Source: Ctena decussata
Taxonomy: Eukaryota > Mollusca > Bivalvia > Lucinida > Lucinidae
Direction: 5' to 3'
Length of the DNA stretch: 64,000 nt
Assembly: GCA_963989385.1 (NCBI GenBank)
Contig: OZ022506.1
Span: forward strand, 65,297,434-65,361,433
Shown here: positions 45,597 to 58,190 of the stretch, one piece after another
Numbering within the stretch: position 1 is the stretch's first letter
Layout of the letters: each line of letters begins with the position of its first letter
Translations under genes and position numbers: made by a program
Notes under the pieces: model-generated
Database searches by the model: none
What the model saw: the letters and a program-made list of their open reading frames with translations, nothing else
What the model was told of the DNA's origin: nothing

Positions 45597-47600
45597 ATAC
45601 GCCCGTTTGAAAAACGGGACATATATTGTTATGGCGCTGGCGTCCGTCCGTCTGTCCGTCCATCCATCTGTCCGGCGTAAATTTTTCGTTTCCGGATAAC
45701 TCCTCCTACAGTTTACATCCGATCGAGCTGAAACTTGGTATATAATAAGACTATGAGGTGGACCAGTGCATATTCTTTCGAGGTTACGCTCCAATGATTT
45801 TTAGCGGAGTTACAGCTCTTTACTTAGAATTTTTGGGGTGTACATTTCCGGATAACTGCTGCTATAGTTTTCATCCAATTAAGCTGAAACTTTGTAATCA
45901 GTAAGATGACGATGTGGAGTAGCGCATATTATAAGGAAATTTTGCTTCGATGATTTTTTAGCGGAGTTACAGCCCTTCGGAAAAACGCGTCTATGGCAGT
46001 TGTATGGCAATTCTTTAGCATTCATTAACTTGGTTACTCTTTGGAATATCGTGATGAAACTTTATAACAATGTATATGAGGTTAAGACAGCGTGTCTAAA
46101 TTAAGAATGGTTACTCCCCTTGACTTAGATTTTGAGTTACCTCCCTTTGATTATTTTGTCAGACTATATTTGTACACCTCATATCTAACTAACCCTTTGG
46201 ACTATTGTGATGAAACTTGATAGTGATGTATATTTGGTTGACACAATATGTCACATATACGAACGATTGCCTCCCCGTACTTATTTTTGGAGTAACCTGC
46301 CTTTGAATATTTTCTAAGGCTATTCTTATGCAAGCGATAAGTAGGCAACCGTATGGAATATCTTGATGAAAATTTATAGCAATGTGTATTAGGTTGAGAC
46401 TGTATGTCTTATATAAGAATAACTGCTCCCCCTTCCTTATTTATGGAGTTACATCCCTTTGATTAATTTCTACGGCTATTCTTGGGCAAGTCATTACTAG
46501 GTAACTGTATGGAATATCTAGACGAAACTGTATAGCAATCTGTATTAGGTTGAGACAGTTTGGCTAATAAAAGAAAAATTGCTACCCCTTCCTTATTATG
46601 CTCCCCGAAGGGTGAGCACTTCGGGGAGCATATAGTTGCCGCTTTGTCCGTCCGTCCTTCCATCACACTTTTGTCCGGAGCATATCTCTGAAAGTATAAT
46701 GGGGAACTAAATGAAACTTCACACATAGATAGAGGACAATGAGGGAAAGTGCAGTGCACAAAACCGTAACCCTGTCGCAAGTATTTACGAAGTTAGCTCC
46801 CTTTCCAGTTTTTCCAATATTTTGCTTGTCCTGAGCATATCTCTGAAAGTATAAGTGGGAACTAAATGCAACTTCACTCATTAATAGAGGTCAATGAGAG
46901 GAAGTGCATTGCACAAGAACCGTAACCCTGTCACACGCTTTTACGAAGTTAGCTCCCTTCCTAGTTTTTTTTGCATATTTTGCTTGTCCGGAGCATATCT
47001 CTGAAAGTATAAGGGGGAACTAAATGAAACTTCACACATTGATAGAGGACAATGAAAGAAAGTGCAGTGCACAAAAACTGTAACCCTGTCACAAGTATTT
47101 ACGAAGTTAGCTCCCTTTCCAGTTTTTTTTTCAATATTTTGCTTGTACGGAGCATATCTCTGTAGGTATATGGGGGAACTAAATGCAACTTCACACATTA
47201 ATAGAGGACAATGAGAGGAAGTGCATTGCACAAGAACCGTAACCCTGTCACAAGTATTTACGATGTTTGCTCCCTTCCTAGTTTTTTTTTTTTTTGCATA
47301 TTTTGCTTGTCCGGAGCATATCTCTGAAAGTATAAGGGGGAACTAAATGAAACTTCACACATTGATAGAGGACAATGAAAGGAAGTGCAGTGCACAAAAA
47401 CTGTAACCCTATAACAAGTATTTACGAAGTTAGCTCCCTTTCCAGTTTTTTTTCAATATTTTGCTTGTACGGAGCATATCTCTGTAGGTATATGGGGGAA
47501 CTAAATGAAACTTCACACATTGATAGGGGACAATTAGAGGAAGTGCAGTGCATAAGAACCGTAACCCTGTCCATGTATTTACGAAGTTAGCTCAATTTCC

Positions 47601-49376
47601 TTTTTTAGCTCACCTGAGCCAGAGGCTCCGGGGGAGCTTATAGTATGGTCAGGCTCCGTCGTCCGTCGTCGTCCGTCCGTCCGTCCGTCCGTCCGTCGTC
47701 CGTCCGTCAACATTTTCAAACAACTTCTCCTCTGAAACCACTGGGCCAATTGTAACCAAATTTCATATGTAGCCTCCTGGGACCTCAGGAACGAAAAATT
47801 GTTCAAACGGTCCTGGTCACATGACCAACATGGCCGCCATGCCCATATATGGTAAAAACCTAAAAAAATCTTCTTCTCCAGAACCAGTAGGCCGATGGCC
47901 TTGAAACTTGGTATGTAGCATCAGGTACGCGAGTACTACCAAGATTGTTCAAATTATGACCTTAGGTTGACCTGGACCTTTTTTACCGTAAGGTCAAATT
48001 TTCTTCCTTGTGCTTTTCTATGGTAAAATGCTAGAACATAAGATATCTTGGAAACTTGAAAATTTTGGGCTAATAATTGGTATCTATAGTCATCTTAATT
48101 AGTACATGAAGATTTATGAGTACAAGAGGTCAAGGTCATTCTTTGACCTTTGACCCAGAACTCTCATATTTTGACAATTCCAAACAATCTCCTCAAAAGT
48201 CCTTGGGCCAATTGAAACCAAATTTCATATAGAGCCTCCAGGAGTTGAGGGAACAAAAACTTATTCATACGGTCCAGGTCACATGACCAATATGGCTGCC
48301 ACGCCCATATATGGTAAAAACCTTTGAAAATCTTCTTCTCCAGAACCAATTGACCGACGGCCTTGAAACTTGGTATGTAGCTTTGGGTACTCAAGTACTA
48401 TCAAGGTTGTTCAAATTATGACCTTTGGTTGACCTTGATCTTTTTTACGGCAAGGTCAAATGTGGGAGAATGCTAGAACATAAGATTTCATGGAAAGTCC
48501 TGAAGATTTATGCCTAAAAATTGGTATATACAGTTATCTTTATGAGTACATGAAGATTTGTGAGTACAAGAGGTCAAGGTCATTCTTAGACCTTTGACCC
48601 AGAACTCTCATATTTTGACAATATCAAACAATCTCCTCAAAAACAACTGGGCCAATTGTAACCAAATTCCATATAGAGCCTCCAGGGGTTTGAGGGAATG
48701 AAAATTAGTTCAACCGGTCCAGGTCACATGACCAACATGGCCGCCAGGCCCATATATGGTAAAAACCTTTAAAAATCTTTTTCTCCAGAACCAATTGACC
48801 GATGGCCTTGAAGCTTGGTATGTAGCATTGGGATCTCCAGCACTGTCGAGATTGTTCAAAATGATGACCTTGGGTTGACCATGACTATTTTATGGCAAGG
48901 TCAATGTTCAAAATGATGACCTTGGGTTGACCATGACTATTTTATGGCAAGGTTAAATGTGGGAAAATGCTAGAACATAAGATTTCATGGAAAGTTTTGA
49001 AGATTTATACCTAAAAATTGATATCTACAGTCATCTTAATGAGTACATGAAGATTTATGAGTACAAGAGATCAAGGTCATTCTTTGACTTTGACCCAGAA
49101 CTCTGTCATTTTGACAATATCAAACCATCTCCTCAAACGCCCCTGGGCCAGTTTTGAAACCAAACTTCATATAGTGCCTCCAGGGGGTTGAGGGAAAGAA
49201 TTTTTTTTCAAATGTCCAGGTCACATGACCAACATGTCCTCCATGCCCATATATGGTTAAAACCTTTAAAAATCTTTTTCACCAGAACCAGTTGACCGAT
49301 GGCCATAGAGTAACTTACCTTAGAGTACTGAGGCTGAATGGACTCGGGTGAGCTACAGGACCAATGGTCCTCTTGT
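47601..49376. repeat. AGCTCACCTGAGC-family element, nested copy 1
   Basis: TTTTTTAGCTCACCTGAGCC start, CGTCCGTCCGTCCGTCCGTC leader, modules with CATGACCAACATGGCCGCCATG and GACCTTGGGTTGACCTTGACC, and end GGGTGAGCTACAGGACCAATGGTCCTCTTG. A 58-bp stretch is duplicated near 48845-48960. Confidence 0.88.
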
Positions 49377-51157
49377 TTTTTTTAGCTGACCTGAGCCAGC
49401 GGCTCCGGGGGAGCTTATAGGATGGTAAGGCTCCGGCGTCCGGCGTCCGTCCGTCCGTCAACAATTTCAAACGACTTCTCATCTGAAACCGCTGGGCCAA
49501 TTGTAACCAAATTTCATATGTAGCCTCTAGGGGACTTAGGAACGAAAAGTTGTTCAAACAGTCCTGGTTACATGACCAACATGGCCGCCACGCCAATATA
49601 TGGTAAAAACCTAGAAAAATCTTCTTCTCCAGAACCAATAGGCCGATGGCCTTGAAACTTGGTGTGTAGCATCAGTAACGCGAGTACTACCAAGATTGTT
49701 CAAATTATGACCTTGGGTTGACCTTGACCTTTTTTACGGTAATGTCAAATTTGCTATCTTTAGCCTTTATATGGGAAAATGCCAGAACATAAGATTTCTT
49801 GGAAACTGTTGAAGATTTAAACCTGAAAATTGGTATATACAGTCACCTTAATGAATGCATGAAAATTAATGCGTACAAGAGGTCAAGGTCATTGTTTGAC
49901 CTTTGACCCTGGTCTCTCATATTTTGACAATTTCACACATCTCCTCAAAAGCCACTGGGCCAATCGTAACCAAATTTCATATGGAGCCTCAGGAGGCTGA
50001 GGGAACGAAAAGTTGTTCAAAGGGTCCTAGTCACATGATCAACATGGCCGCCATGCCCATATGGTAGAAACCTAGATAAATCTTCTTCTCCAGAACCAAT
50101 AGGTCAATGGCCTTGAAACTTGGTATGTAGCATCAGGTACGCGAGTACCACCAAGATTGTTCAAATTATGACCTTGGGTTGACCTTGACCGTTTTTACGG
50201 TAAGATCAAATTTCCTTTTTTAGCTTTTACAGTCCAACCTGTATTAAGCAAGCACCTAAGGGATAAAAAAATCTGCTTGCTGAAGACATGTGCTTTCTGA
50301 ATACAGGTACATGTCAATGTATTTGCCTGTTTTGGTGACTGAATACATGCTTGCTTAATACAGGTTGCTTGCTTAATACAGGTGGCCCCAAAGACAGGTT
50401 TGGGAAAATGCTAGAACATAAGAATTCTTGGAAACTGTTGAAGATTTAAACCTGAAAATTGGCATATACAGTCATCTAAATGAGTACATGAAAATTTATA
50501 TGTCCAAGAGGTCAAGGTCATTCTTTGACCTTAGACCCTGGTCTCTCATATTGTGACATCTGCTCAAAAGCCACTGGGCCAATTGTAACCAAATTTCATA
50601 CAGAGCCTCTAGGGACTGAGGGAAAGAAAATTTGTTCAAACAGTCTTGGTTACATGACCAACATGGCCGCCATGCCCATATATGGCAAGAACCTTTACAA
50701 ACCTCCTTCTCAAGAACCAAGTGATCGATGGCCTTGAAACTTGGTATATAGCATCAGGTACTTGAGTACTATCAAGATTATTCAAATGATGACCTTGGGC
50801 TTACTTGATCTTTTACAAGGCAAGGTCAAGTATGGGAAAGTTGTAGAACATAAGAGTTCATGGCAAGTTTAGAAGATTTTGGCCTAAAAATTGGTATATA
50901 CAGTCATCTTAGTTAGTACATGGAAGATTTGCGGGTACAAGAGGTCAAGGTCATCCTTTGACCTCTGACCCAATGTCTCTTATATTTTGACAATTTAAGA
51001 CGTCTTCTCAAAAGCCACAGGGCCAATCGTAACCAAATATCATACACAGCCACCAGGGGCAGATGGAACGAAAATTTATCAAGCGGTCTAGGTCACATGA
51101 CCTACATGGCCACCATACTCAGGTGAGCGGTTCAGGGCCTCGTGGCCCTCTTGTTTT
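49377..51157. repeat. AGCTCACCTGAGC-family element, nested copy 2
   Basis: TTTTTTTAGCTGACCTGAGCC start, directly after copy 1 across a T-run. Same modules; end CTCAGGTGAGCGGTTCAGGGCC, then GGCCCTCTTGTTTTT. Contains the MITE at 50229-50396. Confidence 0.88.
50229..50396. mobile_element. MITE inside nested copy 2
   Basis: AACCTGTATTAAGCAAGCACC at the left is mirrored by GCTTGCTTAATACAGGT at the right, present twice. Sister modules (49750, 48000) lack it, giving an empty site in CTTTTATATGGGAAAATGC-like sequence. A TA target duplication is likely. Confidence 0.78.
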
Positions 51158-51835
51158 TCAATATTAAGCTTGTCCGGTGCATATCTCCAAAAGTATTAAG
51201 GGGAACTTAATGAAACTTCATACATTGAAAGAGGGCAATAAGAGAAAGTGCAGAGCACAAGACCCATTACCCTGTCTTAAGTATTTACAAAGTTAGCTCC
51301 CTTCCTATTTTTCAGTATTTTGCATCTCCAGAACATATCTCTGAAAGTATAAAAGGGAACTTAATGAAACTTCACACACTAATAGAGGGCAATGAGTGAA
51401 AGTGCAGAACATAAGAACCATAACCCTGTCATAAATAATTACAGAGTTAGCTCCCTTCTTAATTTGTGCTTTATTTTGCTTGTATGAAGCATATCTTAGG
51501 AAGTATTGAAGGAAACCAAACGAAATTTTACACATTGATAGTTGGTAATGCAAGAAAGTTCAGAGCTTAAGAACTATAACATTACCTTTAGTAAATACGG
51601 AATTAGTGCCCTTCCTATTTTTTCAGTTATTTAGCTTGTCTGGGGTATATCTCTGTACATATTTAAGGGAACATGAATAAAACTTCTTAAATTGATAATA
51701 GAGGGCAATGACAAGAAGTGCAGAGCAGAAGAACCATAGCTGTATCCCAAGTTATTTTGGAGTTGTTTCCCTTCTTATTTTTTCTCCATTGTATGCAGGT
51801 CTAGAGCATTGCTCTAAAAGTATTGAAGAGAATTA

Positions 51836-52936
51836 CTTTTTGTCACCCGACGTAGGCGGAGGGGGACTATAGAAATGACCCTCGTTCGTCCGTGTGTGCG
51901 TCCGTCCTTCCAACCGTCCGTCCGTCCGTCCGAAATCTTGTCCCCGCAACTCCTCCTACGTCTTTCATCGGATAGTTTTGAAATTTTACAGATTGTATTC
52001 TTATGATATGAAGATGTGCATGTGGTTTTCGATTTTTGTTTCGGCCATTTTTGATGGAGTTACAGCCCTTGCTGACTCGGACCTTCCGAAATCTTGTCCC
52101 CGCAACTCCTCATACATCTTTCATCGGATTGATTTGAAATTTTACAGATTGTATTCTTACGATATGAAGCTGTGCATGTGGTTTTTTATTTATGTTTCGG
52201 CCATTTTTAATGGAGTTACGGCCCTTGCTGACTTAGACCTTGTCCCCGCAACTCCTGCAACATCTTGTATCAGATTGACTTGAAATTGTGCAGAATGTTT
52301 CATCATGATCTGAAGATGTGCATGTGATTTTGGAATTTCAATTGTCCTATTTTTCACAAAGTTATGGCCCTTTGTCGGTTTTTGATATTTTTCCAACTTT
52401 TGAACCGTTTGACCGAGAGAGTTGAAATTTGGTATGCTATTAGCATTTGGTAAATTGATTATTTTGATTATTGTTAGGATGTGCTAAATTATAAGTGACA
52501 GAGTTATTCCCCTTTCATAGATAATAGACATTCACTTAAAGGTAAAGGGATAACTCCAGAACTATTCATATTAATGGGCTGAATTTTCATAAATGCATTC
52601 TTCATTTTTCATCAGATTCATATAAGCAGGATTATGGCTCTTGTTTTTTTGATACTGGGTATACAGTCTTGATGTTTTGGTCATTTTGTAAGGGCCTATA
52701 GTTTCAGTAACCTGATTTTACACATATATGCCCAGTTCTGAACTTAAGTATTTTATAAAGAGGCCCAGTAATTGGGTATATGTCTTTGCATATGTTCAGT
52801 TATCATTTGCTTACCAGGTTCTGTAATATATATATTTTCTGTTTTTGGCCATGCATTTACTCTGAAACAGAATAAAGGGCTGAAGTTTGTGACACATTTC
52901 AAACGTCGGGTGACACTTGGCCAATGGCCCTTTTAT
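51836..52936. repeat. GTCACCCGACGTAGG-type modular element (third-level nest)
   Basis: Starts TTTTTGTCACCCGACGTAGGCGGAGG, has a CCGTCCGTCCGTCCG leader and modules of about 130-150 bp (CCCCGCAACTCCTCCTACG, TTTCATCGGAT, GATATGAAGATGTGCATGTG). Ends ACGTCGGGTGACACTTGGCCAATGGCCCTTTTATT. A sister fragment is at 61771-62120. Confidence 0.85.
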
Positions 52937-53212
52937 TCCATTTTGAATTGCATTGAGTTTACACAGAAAATCACTCCTTCACCAGGAAACCCATTGTCCT
53001 ATTCCAAGCCTTCGTGGAGCATCCGTCGGTTCCACCGATTTTCATGTTTTTTTTAGTTACATCCCTTTGATTACTTTTTAAGGCTTTTCTTTTGAGAACC
53101 TTAATGTTAGGAATGTCTTGATAAACTTGATAGCAATGTAGACAAGGATGAAACGGTGCAAAAAAAAATATTCAGAAACGGGCGTATATTGCCCCGCTTG
53201 CGGACCTCTTGT

Positions 53213-53920
53213 TAAATAACTTTCCCAGGTTATTGATGGCTCTTGAAGTTGTTTCTTGGTTGCTTCCCTTTGTCCGCGTTTCTATGAATAACTTTTACTG
53301 GTCAGTTATTTTGTTCATTTATATCCTCAATTAAGGCTATTTGTGCCATCTAGATTAATTATCACAAACTATTGCAGCTTTTGCTCATTCTATATGTCAA
53401 AGTTTACTATCACAGACAGTTATGGCACAACCTGGTAAGCAAAAAAGATTCATGTTTTGTTATATAATAGGTCAGAATTCAGAAACTGTGTTCTTTGGAT
53501 CTCTTGGGGTGCGCAGTAAGGTCAGTTACACAGTTGTAAAGTGAAGTAGGTTAATTGCCTTTTATAAAGAATCAAATGTACCAAAGTGTAAACTGAGTTT
53601 GAAAATAGATGAAAATAATGTGTGCAAGATAAAATCACTTGTATACGTTATTCAGTGACTTTTTTCACTTTTGGTATTTTCCTGTTATAAATATTAGCTT
53701 GTTAGTTTTCTGTATTTGGCATATCTTTTCAAAAATGTTATCATGATACAGCAGTTTTCAAATAAGCATTTTAATTAAAATATTACTACATATACTAGGT
53801 AATAGAAAAATAACTTTTGCAAGTTATACCCCTAACTGTATACATTGTGGCCTCTTTTCAGAATGGCCTCGGCCAGGTGATTCTGATGAGATTTCTTAAT
53901 GTGTTATTCATTGGAACTAT
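53213..53920. other. Intron sequence, nothing recognised
   Basis: AT-rich; no repeat or exon assigned. Confidence 0.4.
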
Positions 53921-55927
53921 ATACCCTTGCAAAAAAAACCCCAGCTTTTCTACAGCTGTAGTGCAGCTTTGAAAGCTGCACAGAAGCTTCGCAAAAGCCG
54001 GCGGTATTGGCACCTGCGTATTTGAGCTGTAGCGAAGCTAGCTTTTCTGCAGAGCTGCAGAAATGCCGGCTTTAATGCAGCTTTATACAAACCTGCAGAA
54101 AAGCCGGCTTTAACGCAGCTTTAACGAAGCTCTAACACAGCTTTGACGCAGTCACATAAAAGCTGCGTTAAACTCAAAAGCTGCGTTTAAACTGCAGAAA
54201 CGCAGATTTTCTGCAGGTGCCAATACCGCCGGCTTTTCTGCGGCTTTAACAAAGCTTTTCTACAGCTCTGATTCAGATCTGTATTAAAGCTGCGTTTCTG
54301 TAGCTAAAAAGCAGCTTTATGTCAAAGCTGCGTTATAGCCGCGACAAAAGCTGCATTTCCGCAGCTTCAGTGCAGCTTTAGGTCAAAGCCGCGCCAAAGC
54401 TGTGTTTCCGCAGCTTCAACACAGCTTTAGATCAAAGCTGCGTCAAAGCTGCATTTCTAGTTCGTGAAAAGCAAACATGTGTAAAAGTTGCGTAGCTGTC
54501 AGAAACCCGCGTCTTTAAAAGTTCTGGATGAGGCCAGAAAAACAGAAAGGACAAAAATAAAAACAAATAGAATTTAATATGATAGAACAGTGCTATACAA
54601 AAACCTTTTATAGGTAACAACAGTGAGATGGTAAATTATCAGATAGCTGACTAGAAATCATGCAGTGACAAAAATACAAACTGAGCATAAAACTATTAAA
54701 TTTCAGTGCTTATCCCATTCCCTTGACTTTTACTCACAGATAATGATGAATTTAGGGGGAAAACAATCAAAAGGAATTCAAATTCAAGTCTTTCCCATTT
54801 TGTGTGTGTGTGTGGGGGGGGGGGGGAGTTGGGGGGGGAGTGCTTGCATGCATGCCTGCCTGTCTGTCTGCTTGTATGTCAGTTTATCTATCTGTCCATG
54901 GTCTGAAATAATGCAAAATTTATAAGATTAAGAATAAAATGAAATTCTAGAAATATCAAATCCAGTGAAAATGAACAAGTTACAAACATAATCTCCACAT
55001 GTTTAGCCTTAAAGTCACTGTTTTCTCTTTATTTGACTCTTTATAAATGATGACTTCAAACGTTTTTTTGGAAATATTTTTATGCCACATGGCCCCCTAG
55101 GGGAAAATTGCCATAGCAACGAGGTAATATTGCTTAATATTACATAATACCAGATTAATGTTGATGAATTTACGCGGCTCTGCAGAGCTGCGCAAAACTG
55201 TGTTTCTTTATATTCTTTATAAAATATGCACCCAATCAATTCAAATTATTCCGAAACAAATGTAGCTAGGCCCCTGTGTCCATGTGTGAAGCTAATGTTC
55301 AGATATTCATTTTTCCGTAATTTAAACCAAAAATGTTGATCTTCATGCAATTCTAATTTGTAGAACAAATTTTCCTTTTGTGCTCAAAATCATTAGAAAC
55401 TAAAGATAGAAAATTAACAAAAATATACCGTACCCAACCGACATGCCACAACCCTAGATATTGTATGTAGTCCAACATGGCAAAACAAATCTCAGTTTTA
55501 GGTGAGGCAATTGTTGAAAATTTAAATATGCAGCTTTTAAAAGCTGTAGAATAGCTGCGTCTTTATGTTTAAGATGATTTGGACTTAAATTTAAGTAATA
55601 CGCAGCTTTTCTACAGCTCTCAGGAGCTGCAGATTTTATCTTTATGATTTATTTGTTGAATAAAAAAGAATATTCAGCTTTTCAACAGCTTTTAGACTTA
55701 AAGACGCAGCTTTCTGAAATTAACCAAATTAAATATCCAGCTTCTGCACAGCTCACACAAAAAATACAGCTTTTCCGCAGCTATTTGAAAAGATCTACAG
55801 CTTTTCCGCAGGTCTGAAAAGAAACGCAGCTTTTCTACAGCTTTTTAAAAATACACAGAAAAGCTGCAGAAAAGCCGGCTTTTGCGCAGCTTTTATACAG
55901 AGCTGCGTTTAATTTTCGCAAGGGTAT
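53921..55927. mobile_element. 2-kb DNA element with CCCTTGC ends and dense subterminal GCAGCTTT motifs
   Basis: Ends are TATACCCTTGCAAAAAA and TTTTCGCAAGGGTATA. 53940-54470 and 55545-55915 are packed with GCAGCTTT, AAAGCTGC and GCCGGCTTTT in both orientations. A perfect 21-bp inverted pair (GCCGGCGGTATTGGCACCTGC) sits near 53998 and 54215. The middle (54480-55540) is AT-rich with a G-run at 54813-54838 and no transposase. TATA may be the target duplication. Superfamily not assigned. Confidence 0.8.
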
Positions 55928-55929
55928 AG

Positions 55930-56075
55930 AGAAGACCATGTTAGTGTCTTTTGATATCAAGTCTATCAGGCGAGACCACAAACAGAGTAGGAATGGCGAG
56001 GCTTGCCAAGCCAGTCCGACATGTGTCTGGTCGAGCCTGATAAACTTAATATCAAAAGACACTTACATGGTTTTC
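55930..56075. mobile_element. Third palindrome with the CTCGGCAAGCC-like loop
   Basis: ATGTTAGTGTCTTTTGATAT and ATATCAAAAGACACTTACAT bound it; the centre has GGCGAGGCTTGCCAAGCC. Arms are imperfect. It starts immediately next to the 2-kb element's right end. Confidence 0.7.
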
Positions 56076-56989
56076 TATTTATCTTGCATTATAAGAAGAT
56101 TTTAAGGCGTAAAGAGAGTAAAACTAGACACATTGAGCAACACCTAATCTTCCATGAGGCCCTCACTAACTACAAATATATACATACAGAAATTGAATAA
56201 AAATATATATATATATATATATATTTACATGGAAAAGTATACAAATAAGTTTACATAAAAAAGGAAAAACAAAAACAATATATATTTACATGGAAAAAAT
56301 ATACAAATAAATTAACATAAAAAAAAAAGGAGGAAATAAAGATTATTTATATGATGTTCAAGCGTTACTAGTTGATGGACATTTTATCCATTTTATGCAG
56401 CGTCTATAGAAAGAATCAACAGAGTCAGAGTTTTTTAACCAAGCTGGTAAATTATTCCAGATTAACTGGCCCAGAGTTGATATTATTATTCTTATTATTA
56501 TTATAACAATGAAAAGCAAACAAAGTTTTGTTCGAACTTGCTGACGTCACCTATGCATTATGGCATAGGTGTTTGAGGTAATTTAACCAATCGAACATTG
56601 TTATCAGGGCAAATGTCGGTATAATAGCCAATCGTCTTCAGAGATCGCTTCTAAAGGCATCGCCTGATAATATACGCGCATGCGCAGATCTACATTGACA
56701 TGATATCACATCATGTTATCATACCCCGGTTACCAGGTGAGTTTTGCAGCAGATGCATGATAAAGAAAATTATCATCAGATTCTCCTTGTTATCTGGAGC
56801 TCTTCCTTTTCCATAATTTCCAATGCTACATGAATCATAGAAACTGTGAGAAAAATTCCTTTGGGCATGTGGGACCATCAAAGACTTGTTTTTTTATGTG
56901 TATGTTTGTCCTACTTCTGTTTCACTTGGTGTTGTTAGTGGGCTGATAATTATGATAGTGGCACACCCTGGACCTTTATGACAATTTTA
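56076..56989. other. Intron sequence with AT microsatellite
   Basis: (AT)n at about 56200-56224, followed by two near-copies of TATATTTACATGGAAAA. Otherwise nothing assigned. Confidence 0.5.
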
Positions 56990-57775
56990 TGCGCCTGCAT
57001 ATGATGCTGGGGGCATGTAGTGTTTTGGTCGTGTATATGTTAGTACGTTATTGTGTCCGTCTGTATGTATGTGATCCTGTTAGACTCGGGTTAAGATTTT
57101 TGAAAGAGGTAGATTTCAGGGTTCCTGTTATTGTAGCAACTTGAAAGTTTGTATGAGGATTTCTGTCTATACAGAACTATACAAGAATTAAGGGATGATG
57201 ATACGTATGTCATGGTCCACATACTTAGGACTTAAGCTAACTTTTGCAAGGTTAGATTTTTGTAAAAAGGTATGTTTCTATTATTGTAGCAAATAGAAAT
57301 TTTGTATGAGGATTTCTGTCTATAAGTACAACAAGAATACACAAGAATCGGGGAATGATGATCCATATATCACAGTCCACTGACTTCAGACTTAGGCAAA
57401 TTTTGCAAGGTTAAGATTTTTGTAAGAGGTAGATTTGAAGGTTCCTATTATTGTAATAACTTGAAATTTGGTATGAGGATTTATGTCTATAAGTACAACA
57501 GAAATATACAAGAATCAGTTCATGTTGATCAATGTATCATGGTCCACACACTTTCTACTTTGGCCATACAGTGACTCTAAAACTGTATAAAGGGCTACAG
57601 TTTGTGTCATATTTCAAACTTTGGCCGACAATTGGCCTATGGTCTTTTATATTATACAAGCCTGCCTCTATAATCCTAATTTTCCTACATGTGCCAGTAC
57701 TTTAATGAAGGTGTCATCTTACTTCAGGCACTAGGCAGGGGAATCCATGTAATGTGGACACATTCTAGTTAAGAT
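56990..57775. repeat. Modular element, same family as 36489-37775
   Basis: TGCTGGGGGCATGTAGTG start, modules with GGTAGATTTCAGGGTTCCTG and GTATGAGGATTTCTGTCTAT, and end AATGTGGACACATTCTAGTTAAG. Directly followed by an AGCCTGCACATCCACCCAGTCTGATCAG block also found at the window end. Confidence 0.8.
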
Positions 57776-58041
57776 CAGCTTGCACATCCAGCCTGCACAT
57801 CCACCCAGTCTGATCAGTCATTGCTGATCACATGTAGTATCTACAGGGCCTTGGCTTTTCGTACAGCCTATAGTGAAGATGCCAGTATGACTGCACTGAT
57901 GCGTGGGCTAATCTTAGTCTCCCCTGGTCGCAAATGTCAGGAGGGACACTTTCTTGAGGCACAACCCATATGTCTAGATGGGAAATTGAAGAAAATTTAT
58001 TTGTAATATGACTTGCTTAAATGTTAGTCTTTATTTTTCAG

Positions 58042-58190
58042 ACACACTTGCTTGTAGAACATACAAGAGAAGAGAGACAACCCTTTCTTTGCCACATTTG
58101 TTCAGTTAGCTTTCCATATTTACGCAATCTACAAGTGCATCTCTCCAGTGTTCACAATCAGCCATTACCAGAGGGGGTTAAATGGAAATG
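58042..58190 (+). CDS. BTB zinc-finger gene, end of finger 7, finger 8, start of 9
   Basis: The acceptor CTTTATTTTTCAG precedes it, phase 0. THLLVEH supplies the histidines of finger 7 at exactly x12 and x4. Finger 8 is FLCHICSVSF..HLSSVH. The donor is GTTAGT at 58191, leaving TG of a codon; a C or T in the next exon would give Cys after KWK, the usual start of another finger. That exon is not in the window. Confidence 0.88.

Larger units (their letters stand above)
46594..53054. repeat. Second-level modular element (ATGCTCCCCGAAGGG type)
   Basis: Starts ATTATGCTCCCCGAAGGGTGAGCACTTCGGGGAGCAT. Modules of about 150 bp (GGAGCATATCTCTGAAAGTATAAG, GAAACTTCACACATTGATAGAGG, TTACGAAGTTAGCTCCCTTTCC) run to 47600 and again from 51158 to 51835. 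It ends near CTTCGTGGAGCATCCGTCGG. Interrupted by the elements at 47601, 49377 and 51836. Confidence 0.82.
45597..53212. repeat. Outer modular element (CGCCCGTTTGAAAAACGGG type) holding a nest of others
   Basis: Starts TATACGCCCGTTTGAAAAACGGGAC with a CGTCCGTCCGTCTGTCCGTC leader. Modules of about 160-180 bp carry ACTCCTCCTACAGTTT or GAGTTACCTCCCTTTGATTA. The end at 53170-53212 is AAACGGGCGTATATTGCCCCGCTTGCGGACCTCTTGTT. The interval 46594-53054 is inserted material, after which the outer module resumes at AGTTACATCCCTTTGATTAC. Confidence 0.85.

Noticed and set aside
53875..53915. Another CTGATGAGA hammerhead core
   Set aside because: No stem II hairpin and no GAAA follow. CTGATGAGC near 12110 is within Gag coding and also lacks them.
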